Shown here in pieces: positions 35,248-44,228 of a DNA stretch of 64,000 nucleotides. This DNA comes from Mesorhizobium_K sp040049215 (GTDB taxonomy: Bacteria > Pseudomonadota > Alphaproteobacteria > Rhizobiales > Rhizobiaceae). The DNA is taken from contig NZ_JBDZDN010000005.1 in NCBI RefSeq assembly GCF_040049215.1, positions 1-64,000 on the forward strand, given 5' to 3'. Both the position numbers and the translations under genes were made by a program. A model generated the notes under the pieces. That model searched no databases. It saw nothing but the letters and a program-made list of their open reading frames with translations, and had not been told where the DNA came from. Each line of letters begins with the position of its first letter. Positions within the stretch are counted from its first letter, which is position 1.

Positions 35248-36405
35248 TCAGTAGGGGTGACCGGCGCGATCAAGCGTCCTGGCAACGAGAAGCGGCGCCA
35301 ACACCGGAATTCCCAAGCTTTCGAGGGTTTCGTCAGTCTGAGCGACGAACCGTGCGCTGCGTGGCTGATGATTGAGCATCCGGCGCAGATCGATCGCAAC
35401 GTCGTCGTTTTCACGGGCCAGCATGGTGATGTTCTCGATTTCGCGCTGCCTCACCTCCCGCGCGAGAACGGGAGGTGAGGCAGCGCGTGAGGCGTCGGCC
35501 TCCAATGGGCGCGTGGATGTCTTCAATGGCTGGAGCCCCGCCCTGATCAGCGGCTGCATGGCCAAGGCGACTACTTTCAGCACATTGGCCCGCTCTAAAC
35601 GGCTCAACTTCTCGTAAATGCCCCAGCGTCCCACGGCATGGCGATAGGACAGACCCGCGAGCGCCCATGCTGCCTCGATGTTCGGACGTGCCCGATCCTT
35701 CATGCGGCGCGGGCGACAGATCTCATCGATCACGCCCCGTAGAACGCGAAGCCAAAGCCCTCCATGAACAACGCGGCCACCGGGCAGCCGCACCCTGCCC
35801 TTGGTAACGGCCTGCAAGGTCAGTCCGTCGAGCGCGGCGAGGATCGTGTCTGCCTCTTTGGGAGCTGGATATTCGGATTGCTGGGCGGGACTGGCCGCTT
35901 GCAGCAGGATGCCATGCTCCGGGCAGCTTGCCATCCAGTTTGCTCGCCAGTGCAGCCGGCCAAACCGGCGCCGATCGCTCCGCAGGCAGTGAATGCAACC
36001 AACCATCCGGCCGCCGGCTAGATCGCCGGAAAGCCAAGGGAGCCACCCGGCATCCCGCACCGGCCGCACCCGCAGAGCCGGGTGTTCAAAAGCACCGAAC
36101 TGACAACAATAGGCGGGAAAGATGTCGTTGTGCGGTGCAAGCCTGTCCAGCAGATAGGGTACATACGCCGCCATTGTCATTGCCCGGATTCGGCCGGTAG
36201 CCACACCGGTGCGCTCCGCCAAAATCCTGATCAAACTGGCGGATGGCCAGAAATCCGCCAGCCCGATGTCCAGCCTCTGGAGCCCCAAGGCAGCTTCAGC
36301 AAATTCGCCGGCGCCCATGTCATATGCATCTGCGAGCCGCCAAAGCCACGACGACAGAGCTTCTTGCGGCAATGGCTGAGGATGAATCGGCAGCCTCGTC
36401 GCCAT
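35248..36405 (-). CDS. tniQ: TniQ transposition protein
   Basis: The 385-residue protein has the TniQ pattern: PQPLPQEALSSWLWRLADAYDMGAGEFAEAAL at the N-terminus and a zinc-binding region with CQFGAFEHPALRVRPV, GCIHCLRSDRRRFGRLHWRANWMASCPEHG. TniQ/TnsD-type proteins help choose the target. It begins just after the tniB stop. Near its 3' end the gene contains a perfect 19-bp inverted repeat (35442-35487). Confidence 0.85.
   Translation of the reverse strand: MATRLPIHPQPLPQEALSSWLWRLADAYDMGAGEFAEAALGLQRLDIGLADFWPSASLIRILAERTGVATGRIRAMTMAAYVPYLLDRLAPHNDIFPAYCCQFGAFEHPALRVRPVRDAGWLPWLSGDLAGGRMVGCIHCLRSDRRRFGRLHWRANWMASCPEHGILLQAASPAQQSEYPAPKEADTILAALDGLTLQAVTKGRVRLPGGRVVHGGLWLRVLRGVIDEICRPRRMKDRARPNIEAAWALAGLSYRHAVGRWGIYEKLSRLERANVLKVVALAMQPLIRAGLQPLKTSTRPLEADASRAASPPVLAREVRQREIENITMLARENDDVAIDLRRMLNHQPRSARFVAQTDETLESLGIPVLAPLLVARTLDRAGHPY
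35442..35487. repeat. Perfect 19-bp inverted repeat inside tniQ
   Basis: CGCGCTGCCTCACCTCCCG (35442-35460) and its exact complement (35469-35487) are separated by eight bases. A stem this long in coding DNA is unusual. It lacks a T run, so it is not a standard terminator. Confidence 0.75.
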
Positions 36406-36407
36406 CG

Positions 36408-37316
36408 TCAGGCCAGAAGCTTCTCAGTAAGACGTCGCCGCTCTGCCGGACCGTGATATTTCATCAGTTGGAGTGACCGCTGATTGATTGCTTCCTCTCC
36501 ACTTTCCACCGCAGCGACAGCGGCCGAACGCAGCAGAGCCGCGATTTCGCCGATCGTCCCACCGGTGCGAGCCAAAATCCAGCGCTGTAGGTCTACCGAG
36601 TTGAGCAATGAGGGTTTTCTGAGCGGGAACGTCGCCACGAAGCTCTGAATAAGTCGGCTAAGCTCGTCACCCTCATCCCATACCGGCAGGATGATCGGAT
36701 GGAACCGGTTCTCAAGCTGCGGATCGGTGCGTATGGCAAGATAGGCGTCCCGTGTGCCGGCCCCCATAACCGGGATCCGCAATTCATTGCCGAGGAACCG
36801 CAGCAGATTGAGGAATTCCCGCTGCGCCGACGACGAACCGGCCAGAATGTTGTGCAACTCGTCGATGATGAGAACCTTGGCGCCTACCCTCTTGAGGATA
36901 GACAACGCCTGCGCTTCGAGATCATGCTTCCGTGCAGTTCTCCGGACCGGCGCCCCCAGGACCTCCAGAAGATGCTGGTAGAACCGCGCAACGCCCGGAT
37001 CGGTAAGCATCTGCACCACAACAACAGGGATATTTTCCTCGTCACGGTCGGGCAATGCAGGCGGCGTGTGGTCCCGTCGAAACTTTTCGACGATCATCGA
37101 TTTTCCGTTGTTGGTCTGTCCCAACAGGAGAAAACATTGCGGTCGAACGCGGCCAGGCTCGTTTTCCATGGCCGTGCGAAGAAGATCGAGTGCGGCTTGT
37201 GCCTGCGGATAGCCAATCCACCACTGCCCACGGATGAAGGCAATCCTTTGGGCGTCATCTGCTGCCGCGACTGTTCGCAGATCGGGGGCAAGGTGGCTGA
37301 TATCCACTGTCACCAC
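36408..37316 (-). CDS. tniB: TniB, ATP-binding transposition regulator
   Basis: The 302-residue AAA+ protein is the same length as TniB of Tn5053 (from memory). Walker A is GQTNNGKSM, Walker B is KVLIIDELHNILAGS, and the sensor region is PVMGAGTRDAYLAIRTDPQLENRF. It activates TniA and marks the target, like MuB or TnsC. The GTG start overlaps the tniA stop. Confidence 0.9.
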   Translation of the reverse strand: MVTVDISHLAPDLRTVAAADDAQRIAFIRGQWWIGYPQAQAALDLLRTAMENEPGRVRPQCFLLLGQTNNGKSMIVEKFRRDHTPPALPDRDEENIPVVVVQMLTDPGVARFYQHLLEVLGAPVRRTARKHDLEAQALSILKRVGAKVLIIDELHNILAGSSSAQREFLNLLRFLGNELRIPVMGAGTRDAYLAIRTDPQLENRFHPIILPVWDEGDELSRLIQSFVATFPLRKPSLLNSVDLQRWILARTGGTIGEIAALLRSAAVAAVESGEEAINQRSLQLMKYHGPAERRRLTEKLLA

Positions 37317-38989
37317 CTTTCCACCGGAAAGGGCGGCGAGACAGGAGCATGATCATCGTCGCGCTCATTTTCGATCGTCGGCATGGCAACCACACGATCC
37401 ACCGGCGTTTCAGTAGGTGGATTTTGGCGCACCAACTGACGCCGGGCCGATCTAGATTTCCGTGCCGCGGCCTTCACCAGACCGCGCTGCTGTTCCACTG
37501 TCCTGAAGATAAGCTCTTCATCGACGTGAGCCCGGCCACCAGCCTTGATCGTTCGAACGGCCTGCCGATGCTCAAAGAGCGAGATTCCGGGGCGCTCCAG
37601 ACGCCGGCAGGGCACCGTCACGTAGCTTCGTCCATCCGGCTCGAGCACGAAAATCTGCGACAGGTCGCGGGGATCCCGGCGGATCAAGAAGGATCGGTGT
37701 CGGTCCCGGTTCGCGATCCACGGGCGCAGAACGTCGGAATAGTAGGTGATGTGGTCGAGCGTAAGCCCGTCCCGCTGGATCGTTCGGCGGACAACAGGCA
37801 GGAAGTCGACCAGAAATTCCCGCCCATTGCTGACTGCTCGTGGGTCTCCATGTTCGGTAATACCGCACTTCCACCGCACGAGCGGCGGCTCCATGATTCC
37901 TTCGTGAACCTCGTGATGGTATCGACCGGTGATCGCCAGAGCCAACCAGTGCTCGAGCTCGGACAGGGTCAGAACTGCTGCCGCGTCGCTGTCATAGGTC
38001 CCGCGTTCGGCCGGATTTGAAAACGTCGTGCCCGGCAAGTCGTGGATCAAGCCCATCAGTGTACCGATCAGGCGCTCGATCACGCCGCCGAAATGCGGTT
38101 GGCCCTTCGGGCGATACTCGAGGTCAATCCCATGCTGCTGGCAACCACGCGCAAGCGCCTCGCCATGAAATTCCGCTGCGTTGTCGAGATGCAGGAGCCG
38201 CGGCACACCTGCGATCGGCCACTCCGTGTCCAGACCAAGGCCGTCGAGATAGGCTCTCTTGTCAACGCCAGTGTGGGCAAGGCAGAGACCAACACTCGTT
38301 GCAGACGGCGCCTCGAACGATACCAGAAAGCCGGTGATGCAGCGGCTATAGACGTCGATCGCCACCGTCAGCCACGGCCGTCCGACGGGCATTCGGCTGA
38401 TTTCGTCCACCAGGATGATGTCGACCGGTGTATGATCAATCTGGACGATGTCGAGTGGTCGGTTCGATATCGGCCCATGGCCCGCAGCTGACGTCAGCCT
38501 CCTTGCTGAGCTGCTGCGCGGGCCCTCACGACGACGTGCCACCTCTTCAGCTCGAATAGTCTCAAGACGGCGGCGGATCGTTTTAGCCGATGGAGCAACC
38601 AATCCGGCCTTTTTGCAGCGGAGTTGAATCTCTTCGACGAGCCGTATGATCCGGCGCTTCTGCCGCGTCAGGTAGGTGTCGTAGATGGCGGCGGTGACAA
38701 TGTCGTCGACGCGCGCCGGCATTCTCGATCTACCTCGACCACCGGATGGTTTTCCCGGAGCCAGCGAACTCATTAATCCACCCGAGGCCCGGAACCGAGC
38801 GATCAGAGCGTATATCGTTCGTGAGCTGATCCCCAGAAGATCGGCGGCGGCTCGCGCATCAATGGCCGAGACCAATTCCTGAGCCGCCAGGGGCGCTATC
38901 ACGGGATAGCGGCGCTGCGCCTCTTGCCGTGCCTCTTCGGACAGCCCAAGCGTACCGCGTTCGGCAATCGGATCAGGATCTTCTTCCAT
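37310..38989 (-). CDS. tniA: TniA, DDE transposase
   Basis: Starting at the ATG at 38989 (GGGAGAG before it) the protein has about 559 residues, the length I remember for TniA; the open frame extends to 39052. After an N-terminal HTH (AADLLGISSRTIYALIARFRASGG) comes the rve core: QIDHTPVDIILVDE, TVAIDVYSRCITGF, LHLDNAAEFHG and GVIERLIGTLMG, supplying the DDE residues. It cuts the ends and joins them to target DNA. Confidence 0.9.
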   Translation of the reverse strand: MEEDPDPIAERGTLGLSEEARQEAQRRYPVIAPLAAQELVSAIDARAAADLLGISSRTIYALIARFRASGGLMSSLAPGKPSGGRGRSRMPARVDDIVTAAIYDTYLTRQKRRIIRLVEEIQLRCKKAGLVAPSAKTIRRRLETIRAEEVARRREGPRSSSARRLTSAAGHGPISNRPLDIVQIDHTPVDIILVDEISRMPVGRPWLTVAIDVYSRCITGFLVSFEAPSATSVGLCLAHTGVDKRAYLDGLGLDTEWPIAGVPRLLHLDNAAEFHGEALARGCQQHGIDLEYRPKGQPHFGGVIERLIGTLMGLIHDLPGTTFSNPAERGTYDSDAAAVLTLSELEHWLALAITGRYHHEVHEGIMEPPLVRWKCGITEHGDPRAVSNGREFLVDFLPVVRRTIQRDGLTLDHITYYSDVLRPWIANRDRHRSFLIRRDPRDLSQIFVLEPDGRSYVTVPCRRLERPGISLFEHRQAVRTIKAGGRAHVDEELIFRTVEQQRGLVKAAARKSRSARRQLVRQNPPTETPVDRVVAMPTIENERDDDHAPVSPPFPVERW

Positions 38990-39032
38990 CTCTCCCAAAG
39001 CGCTTCTCAAGCCGCACGTCGAATCGCGGACA

Positions 39033-39170
39033 TTGAAGGTAAGTATGGGCAATTTGTGCTACATAGTGAAGACAACTATGGGGAATCAGTGGTCGGCGTG
39101 GGTGACCATGGCTATCGCTAACGTATTGATTTTCCAAGTTCCGCATTGAAGCTAACTTTGACAACTGACA
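39033..39170 (-). repeat. Right terminal inverted repeat and subterminal copy of the tni element
   Basis: The end reads inward on the minus strand as TGTCAGTTGTCAAAGTTAGC (39151-39170). The motif ATTGAAG-TAA-T-TG occurs at 39145 and again at about 39033 with similar spacing to CAA. Such repeated subterminal sites are transposase-binding sites in this family. Confidence 0.65.
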
Positions 39171-39184
39171 GAGAGACGCCGCAA

Positions 39185-40117
39185 ATGGCCCGTGAAGCGC
39201 AATTTCGAAGGCCCGGTCGACCACAGGGTCGGCAAATCGGCTACGCGCGCGTGTCGACGGACGAACAAGCGACGGAAGCGCAGGAAATCGAGCTGCGATC
39301 GGCCGGCTGCGACGTCGTCGTTCAGGAACATGGATCTGGGGCGTCGAGAGCCCGCCCTGCCCTATTGCGGTTGATCAGCGACATCGGCGCCGGCGATGTC
39401 CTGGTCGTTGTGCGTCTCGATCGCCTTGCGCGCTCGGTCAGCCATCTTCTTCAGGTGATCGAGGATTTGACCGACAAGGGCGCGCATTTCCGATCTCTCC
39501 GAGATCCGATCGACACGTCGACGCCACAGGGTATGTTCTCGCTACAGGTACTCGGCGCCGTTGCCCAGCTCGAGCGTGCGCTGATTTCGGAGCGGACCAA
39601 GGCCGGCATCATCGCTGCAAGATCGAAGGGGCGGCTGCCGGGCAATCCTGGTATCCGGGAGCGCAAGCCCGAAGCCCTGGCGAAGATGACCGCGGTGCAA
39701 AAGGCAGCCTATGGCCGACGGCTACAATCAACAATGAACCAGTGGCTTCCGACGGTCCGTCGGATGCGACCAGACCACAACTGGGACGATGTTGCTCGGG
39801 TCCTGAAGCAGCGCGGCCTCAACTGGACGCCTGAACGACTGCGGCGGGCAGTGAGGTGGCTCGTTACCGAGCGCCTGGCCGATTCCACGTTACTGAAGCG
39901 GGCGTCTCCGCAGCCTCCCGAAGATCGCCTGATGACCCTCGTGGCAGGGATTTCGCAGTCCAACCCAGACTTATCGCTACGCGACATCGCCGGCCAGCTC
40001 GAGCGCCTGCATGAGCGAACCCCACGAGGGAGCGCAAAATGGTCGGCCTCATCAGTCAAGAACCTGCTCGATCGAGCCCGCCGGCTTGGTCTCGTCGCCG
40101 AACCACCTGCGAGCTGA
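39185..40117 (+). CDS. Serine recombinase (resolvase/invertase family)
   Basis: From the ATG at 39185, with GAGAGAC upstream, the protein has 310 residues. The catalytic serine is in GYARVSTDEQ, followed by VVVRLDRLARSVSHLLQ and GAVAQLERALISERTKAG of the resolvase domain. About 160 residues of C-terminal helical and HTH sequence follow (PDHNWDDVARVLKQRGLNWTPERLRRAVRWL). It is longer than Tn3-type resolvases. It may resolve plasmid multimers. Its 5' flank has been separated from its upstream palindromes by the tni element, while the ribosome site remains. Confidence 0.85.
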   Translation: MAREAQFRRPGRPQGRQIGYARVSTDEQATEAQEIELRSAGCDVVVQEHGSGASRARPALLRLISDIGAGDVLVVVRLDRLARSVSHLLQVIEDLTDKGAHFRSLRDPIDTSTPQGMFSLQVLGAVAQLERALISERTKAGIIAARSKGRLPGNPGIRERKPEALAKMTAVQKAAYGRRLQSTMNQWLPTVRRMRPDHNWDDVARVLKQRGLNWTPERLRRAVRWLVTERLADSTLLKRASPQPPEDRLMTLVAGISQSNPDLSLRDIAGQLERLHERTPRGSAKWSASSVKNLLDRARRLGLVAEPPAS

Positions 40118-40156
40118 CCGAAATACGTGGACGTCTTCCTCGCTGCAGAACAGTCC

Positions 40157-40342
40157 TCAGTTTACGGTCCGTGGCAGACGCTCACCATCTCCAAGCCGCT
40201 TGTAGGCGGCCCAGGCATCAGCTGGAACCGCGCTGTCGGCCCGCGCCAGCCAAGTCGCACGATCGGATTCGGCAAGTGAGTTCCACCATACCATTCCGGC
40301 GGCTTCATCGGGCATCGGTACCCGGTCGTGTTCGTTTTTCAT
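40157..40342 (-). CDS. Small conserved-looking protein downstream of repC (61 aa)
   Basis: The frame reads MKNEHDRVPMPDEAAGMVWWNSLAESDRATWLARADSAVPADAWAAYKR (in parts: MPDEAAGMVWWNSL, ESDRATWLARA, PADAWAAYKR). Short proteins with this WWNSL...ER..WL...PADAW pattern recur in rhizobial plasmids in my memory, with no known role. The ATG at 40342 is preferred; an upstream TTG at 40405 would add 21 residues. It follows repC by about 90 bases on the same strand. Confidence 0.5.
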   Translation of the reverse strand: MKNEHDRVPMPDEAAGMVWWNSLAESDRATWLARADSAVPADAWAAYKRLGDGERLPRTVN

Positions 40343-40432
40343 GCCCTCGATGCTCTCATAAGTCGGTCGCCCCGACAAGCGCTGCAGCGACCGTCCATGT
40401 CCCAAAGTGCGAATCGAAACCCGCCCGGCTGA

Positions 40433-41776
40433 TCATGATCCGCGCCCCGGTCTGTCGAGGCTGCGGCGCAACGCATCGCTGATTTCCAGCCGGGACTCGG
40501 TGCGCACAACCTTGCCGGCCGTCTCCAATTCGACGGCCGCGGCTTCAGCTCCGTTTCCGGTCGTCTTCGACGCGTCAAGCTTGGCCCGCAACAAGGCCAT
40601 CACCATCGGCCAGACCGAGAACTTTCCAGCCTTTGCCCGGTCCGTCAGGCTGCGCAAATAGCCGCCGGCACTGTTGATCTGGTCCTGCCGCTGGTAGATC
40701 GCGGCAATGGTAATCCCCGCCTGTTGCTCACCCATTGCCGTTCGCGCTTCCTCCCAGGCGCTCGGGCTAATGCCCATGGCCGGCCGGGCAACCTCGGCCG
40801 CGGCCAGAAATTCACGCCAGTTACGGATTCCGCCGCCGCCCTTCACCAGCCAAAGCATGTTCGGGCAGGCATCCAGCACGATTCCCAACGGTAGCTCACG
40901 CTTTGGCAAGCTTTGTACGTTGTCGGTGTCCGCAACGTTGGCGCCCGCTTCATCTTTATTTCCTAAGCCGCTTTCAGATTCAAACTTAGAGTCTGGTTTT
41001 GAATTCTGTATGTGGCGTCCATCTCGGGACTCATTGGCGTCCATTTTCTGCGTTTTTACAAATGATTCCAACGCCTCACGCACTTCAGCCCAAAGGCCTT
41101 CAAGCTCCTCGGCAATCGCCTCGAGCGTCTGGCGGGGTGCGGTGCGTGGTATCTGGCCGACAATCGCCTGGTAGGCCTGCTGGACCCTGCCCCAGTTCGC
41201 TGGTACGCCTTCCTCAATCCCAGCGTCGATCATCTTGACGACGTCGCGCCGGCAAATGGTTAGCCGCTCCTTGACGAGGCGAAAGGCCTTCTTCTCAGAT
41301 CTCACCGCTTCCGCAAGGTCCTTGAACTCCTCGGCGCGCGCGACGATCGGCGAGATATCGAAGCCATAGGCTTGCTCGATCTCGCCCCCCTGCCCTTTTC
41401 GGGCGAAGCGCTTGCCGTTCGGGCTGTCTCGACGGATGATCAATCCGCATTCGACCAAGACGGCTAGGTGTCGCCGTAAGGTCGTCGGAGGCATTCCGTT
41501 GGCGCGGCGGGTAAGCTGCTCGTTGGATGGCCAGACGATCAACTCGCTGTCGCCAGAAAGCGCCATGTCCGGATGGAACGACAACAGCGCGTCGAGAATA
41601 GCCAAAGCGCGATCAGTGGCGCCCAGAGTGATCCTGGCGTCCTTGATATCTTGAAAGACGTGCCATTTATGGACGGTCGCGTCCTTCGGCACTGCCCTTG
41701 CGGTGACTTGGCTTGAGATCATGCCGAGCGTCATCGGCCGCCGCCCAAAGGGCGTCGTTGCGTTATGCGTGTGCAT
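40433..41776 (-). CDS. repC: RepC, replication initiator
   Basis: The 447-residue protein begins at an ATG after AGGTGAAGAAAG. The RepC N-terminal domain is evident (VHKWHVFQDIKDARITLGATDRALAILDALLSFHPD, then WPSNEQLTRRANGMPPTTLRRHLAVLVECGLIIRRDSPNGKRFARKG), a winged-helix initiator. The C-terminal domain contains WREFLAAAEVARPAMGISPSAWEEARTAMGE. RepC is the essential initiator of repABC plasmids and the origin usually lies inside its own gene. Its production is limited by the antisense RNA in the repB-repC gap. Confidence 0.93.
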   Translation of the reverse strand: MHTHNATTPFGRRPMTLGMISSQVTARAVPKDATVHKWHVFQDIKDARITLGATDRALAILDALLSFHPDMALSGDSELIVWPSNEQLTRRANGMPPTTLRRHLAVLVECGLIIRRDSPNGKRFARKGQGGEIEQAYGFDISPIVARAEEFKDLAEAVRSEKKAFRLVKERLTICRRDVVKMIDAGIEEGVPANWGRVQQAYQAIVGQIPRTAPRQTLEAIAEELEGLWAEVREALESFVKTQKMDANESRDGRHIQNSKPDSKFESESGLGNKDEAGANVADTDNVQSLPKRELPLGIVLDACPNMLWLVKGGGGIRNWREFLAAAEVARPAMGISPSAWEEARTAMGEQQAGITIAAIYQRQDQINSAGGYLRSLTDRAKAGKFSVWPMVMALLRAKLDASKTTGNGAEAAAVELETAGKVVRTESRLEISDALRRSLDRPGRGS

Positions 41777-41842
41777 CTTTCTTCACCTATCGCTAGGCAA
41801 TAGAAATCCGCTCGCCGAATCGACGCTCACGGCCCGAGGGCC

Positions 41843-41925
41843 TTGACTGTGATTCCAGGAAGTGCGATTCTCGTGTTTACCAGACCTGAGAAGGGCTTCC
41901 GGAATGTCGTTTCGGGGGCCTTTTT
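41843..41925 (+). ncRNA. Probable counter-transcribed RNA of the repABC unit
   Basis: In the repB-repC gap, opposite to rep transcription, TTGACT (41843-41848) and a weak GATTCT 17 bases later could start a short RNA near 41878. AAGG-CTTCCG pairs with CGGGGG-CCTT at 41891-41920, followed by TTTTTC, a rho-independent type end. All repABC plasmids studied have such an RNA in this gap, where it controls RepC and incompatibility. The -10 is poor, so the exact start is unsure. Confidence 0.55.
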
Positions 41926-41960
41926 CTTTGCCCGGGTTTCTTTCTGCCGTTTGCTAGTCA

Positions 41961-41982
41961 GAAATTGTCAGCTGACAATTTC
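41961..41982. promoter_or_regulatory. parS: parS-like centromere between repC and repB
   Basis: A perfect 22-bp palindrome with core ATTGTCAGCTGACAAT fits the repABC parS pattern (GTTnnCnGCnGnnAAC) except at the outermost base of each side. RepB should bind here for partition. Confidence 0.75.
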
Positions 41983-42000
41983 CTTGAAAGCGTCTATTTT

Positions 42001-43014
42001 TCAGTGCGTTGCTCCTTTCGACGTCTTTTTCGAGTTGGCTTCAGGGCTGCCCTTGAACTCCTCAAGGAGCGCAGGGAAGCGGCGCCGGAGAAAACTTGCG
42101 AAACTGGCATTGTCCGAGACTAGGCGAATGTTGCCGCCTTTCTTCTCGACCCAGGCAACACGGTCCGACGATACGGGCCGGCGCTTGGCCGTGCCCTTGG
42201 TCGGACCGACGGCCTGCAGAGCGAGCGCAAAGCGCTGATCGCTATCGGCACTCCCGAAGTCCGAGGACGCCCGCAGCTCGTTCAGCGCGTCATGTGCGCC
42301 GGTCTGTTCGAGTCCCTTGACGAGTTGAAGCCATCTGGGGCGGCCCACCTTCGGGGCTGGCCCGATCGCCACGATCAGATCCTCACCGATTGCCTGCGCT
42401 ACCGTCAGAAGCCGCGAAATCTCGGGCTTGTCGACGCTGAGGGCAGCTGACAGGGTATCGCGGTCGAAGCCGTGGCTCTCCATCTGCATGGCGAACCGCG
42501 CCCGCTCGATGAAGGTTAGATCCTCGCGTGGCCCGTTCTCCTGACCCTGCAGGATGACCACTTCCTGGTCGGTGAGCTTGCGGATGATCGCTTTGACGTT
42601 TCGTCCGAGCTCTTGCGCCACACGCCAGCGGCGGTGTCCCGCGGCGATCTGGAAGCGCCCCTCTTTGGACGGGTGCGGACGGGCGATGATCGGAATCTGC
42701 TGACCGTTCTCTGCAATCGCCGCCTTCAGCTCCTGAAAGCGGCTGTCGCTCGTCGACGGAATCCGGTCCGAGACAATGGAGGGACTGAACAGATCCGGAT
42801 CGATTTCCTGCGTCGTCTCGCGGTTTGCAAGCTCTTCGCGCAAGGCTTTCGCCTGGGCCGCTTCTGCCGAAAGGCGGTCAAGGCCCAAGCTCATCGCCTT
42901 GACCGCGCCCGACGGCCGCGCTTGCGGCAGCGACCCGTCGGTCGGACGGCCTGGCTTGCCGGCAGCCACGAGGCCCTGAAGGATGTCCCTGCCCCTTCCA
43001 TCAGGTTTCTTCAT
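42001..43014 (-). CDS. repB: RepB, ParB-like partition protein
   Basis: The ATG at 43014 overlaps the repA stop (ATGA) and gives 337 residues. The ParB core is present: ENGQQIPIIARPHPSKEGRFQIAAGHRRWRVAQELGRNVKAIIRKL and ENGPREDLTFIERARFAMQMESHGFDRDTLSAALSVDKPEISRLLTVAQAIG with its helix-turn-helix. It binds the parS palindromes beside the rep genes and, with RepA, segregates the replicon. Confidence 0.93.
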   Translation of the reverse strand: MKKPDGRGRDILQGLVAAGKPGRPTDGSLPQARPSGAVKAMSLGLDRLSAEAAQAKALREELANRETTQEIDPDLFSPSIVSDRIPSTSDSRFQELKAAIAENGQQIPIIARPHPSKEGRFQIAAGHRRWRVAQELGRNVKAIIRKLTDQEVVILQGQENGPREDLTFIERARFAMQMESHGFDRDTLSAALSVDKPEISRLLTVAQAIGEDLIVAIGPAPKVGRPRWLQLVKGLEQTGAHDALNELRASSDFGSADSDQRFALALQAVGPTKGTAKRRPVSSDRVAWVEKKGGNIRLVSDNASFASFLRRRFPALLEEFKGSPEANSKKTSKGATH

Positions 43015-44228
43015 TTGGCCGCCCTTCCCCAAGCCTGCAGGATCAACTTCTCAATGTCGCCATTCACGGCGTCCATCGACTCCAGAGCGCGATCGTAGGT
43101 CTGCCGGTGCATCGACTCGCGCGGGGCTTCATAAACCGTCTGTTTTGACAGACCGGCGTCGGAAATAGCCGTCGATTTCACCATCATCGGCGTGAGCACC
43201 CGCTCGCCGAACAAATTGCGCAGGAAGGCCACGATCTGGTTCTGAGGACCGTCGTTGGGCTCATGCCGCGTTACCAGATAGCGCATCCAGTCATAGTCGA
43301 GGTTGCCGCCATTATCGCGCACCACCGCCAACAATTGCGACGTCATGGCCAGAAACTGGTTCATCGAGGCGACGTCGAGCATTTGCGGGTGCACGGTGAT
43401 CAGCACGGCGCTTGCAGCGCACAGCGCCGACATGGTCAGAAAGCCTAGCTGCGGCGGACAATCGATGACCACCACGTCGTAATCGTCCGCCACACTGTGC
43501 AACGCTTTGGCGACCCGCATAAAGAACAGCCCATCGTCATCGTGCTCGCCGCTCGACAGAATGCGGGGCGTGTCGTGCTCAAATTCGTGCAGCTCGAGAT
43601 TGCCGGGCACGAGATCAAGGCCCGTGAAATATGTCTTGCGCACGATCTCGGCGAGCGGCCGGCGCTCCTCATCGTAACGGATCGCGCCATAGAGCGTCTG
43701 ATTGTCGGCAACGTCGAATTCGGGCTGATAGCCGAACAGGGCGGACATAGATGCCTGCGGGTCGAGGTCGACGGCCAGGACGCGGTGGCCGTGAAGGGCC
43801 AGATATTGCGCGAGATGTGTCGCGGTCGTGGTCTTGCCAGAGCCACCCTTGAAATTGGTTACCGCGATAACCTGAAGGTGCTCGCCATCCTTGCGCCATG
43901 GCACATAGGATGTCTTGCCCTTCGTCAGGTGCTGCCGCAGTGCGTGGACCTGTTCGAGCGTGTAGCGGCGCCGCCCGGTATGCGCCTTCTCCGGGATCGG
44001 GCCAGCTTCGTCCGTTGCCAGATTTCTGATATAGCTTTCGGTGACGCCGATCAGTTTTGCGGTTTCGGCCGTCGAGAACGAACGGAGTTCCTTCTTGGCT
44101 TCTGGCGGGAACAGGCGCTCGCGCAAGACTTGGAGCTGAGAGCCCAAGGCCTGAGAATCTTCCCAGATCGTTTCATCAAACGCCTGGGCACCTTTTGGTC
44201 GCGAATGGGCGGCTGGGGTGGGGTTCAT
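43011..44228 (-). CDS. repA: RepA, ParA-like partition ATPase
   Basis: From the ATG at 44228 the protein has about 405 residues. An N-terminal MerR-like HTH (TAETAKLIGVTESYIRNLA) precedes the ParA domain with deviant Walker A FKGGSGKTT, AVDLDPQASMSALFGY and DVVVIDCPPQLGFLTMSAL. RepA powers plasmid partition and, with RepB, represses the operon. The frame extends to 44288 but the extra residues are not family-like. No strong ribosome site is visible. Confidence 0.93.
   Translation of the reverse strand: MNPTPAAHSRPKGAQAFDETIWEDSQALGSQLQVLRERLFPPEAKKELRSFSTAETAKLIGVTESYIRNLATDEAGPIPEKAHTGRRRYTLEQVHALRQHLTKGKTSYVPWRKDGEHLQVIAVTNFKGGSGKTTTATHLAQYLALHGHRVLAVDLDPQASMSALFGYQPEFDVADNQTLYGAIRYDEERRPLAEIVRKTYFTGLDLVPGNLELHEFEHDTPRILSSGEHDDDGLFFMRVAKALHSVADDYDVVVIDCPPQLGFLTMSALCAASAVLITVHPQMLDVASMNQFLAMTSQLLAVVRDNGGNLDYDWMRYLVTRHEPNDGPQNQIVAFLRNLFGERVLTPMMVKSTAISDAGLSKQTVYEAPRESMHRQTYDRALESMDAVNGDIEKLILQAWGRAAK

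Larger units (their letters stand above)
35204..39170 (-). mobile_element. Tn5053/Tn402-like tniQ-tniB-tniA transposon
   Basis: A 3.97-kb element bounded by related inverted ends (16 of the first 19 positions match) and by the hexamer GAGAGA on both outer sides (35198-35203 and 39171-39176), consistent with the 5-bp duplication of this family. It carries only the three transposition genes, with no passenger and no internal resolvase. It lies between res-like palindromes and the start codon of a serine recombinase gene. Confidence 0.8.
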
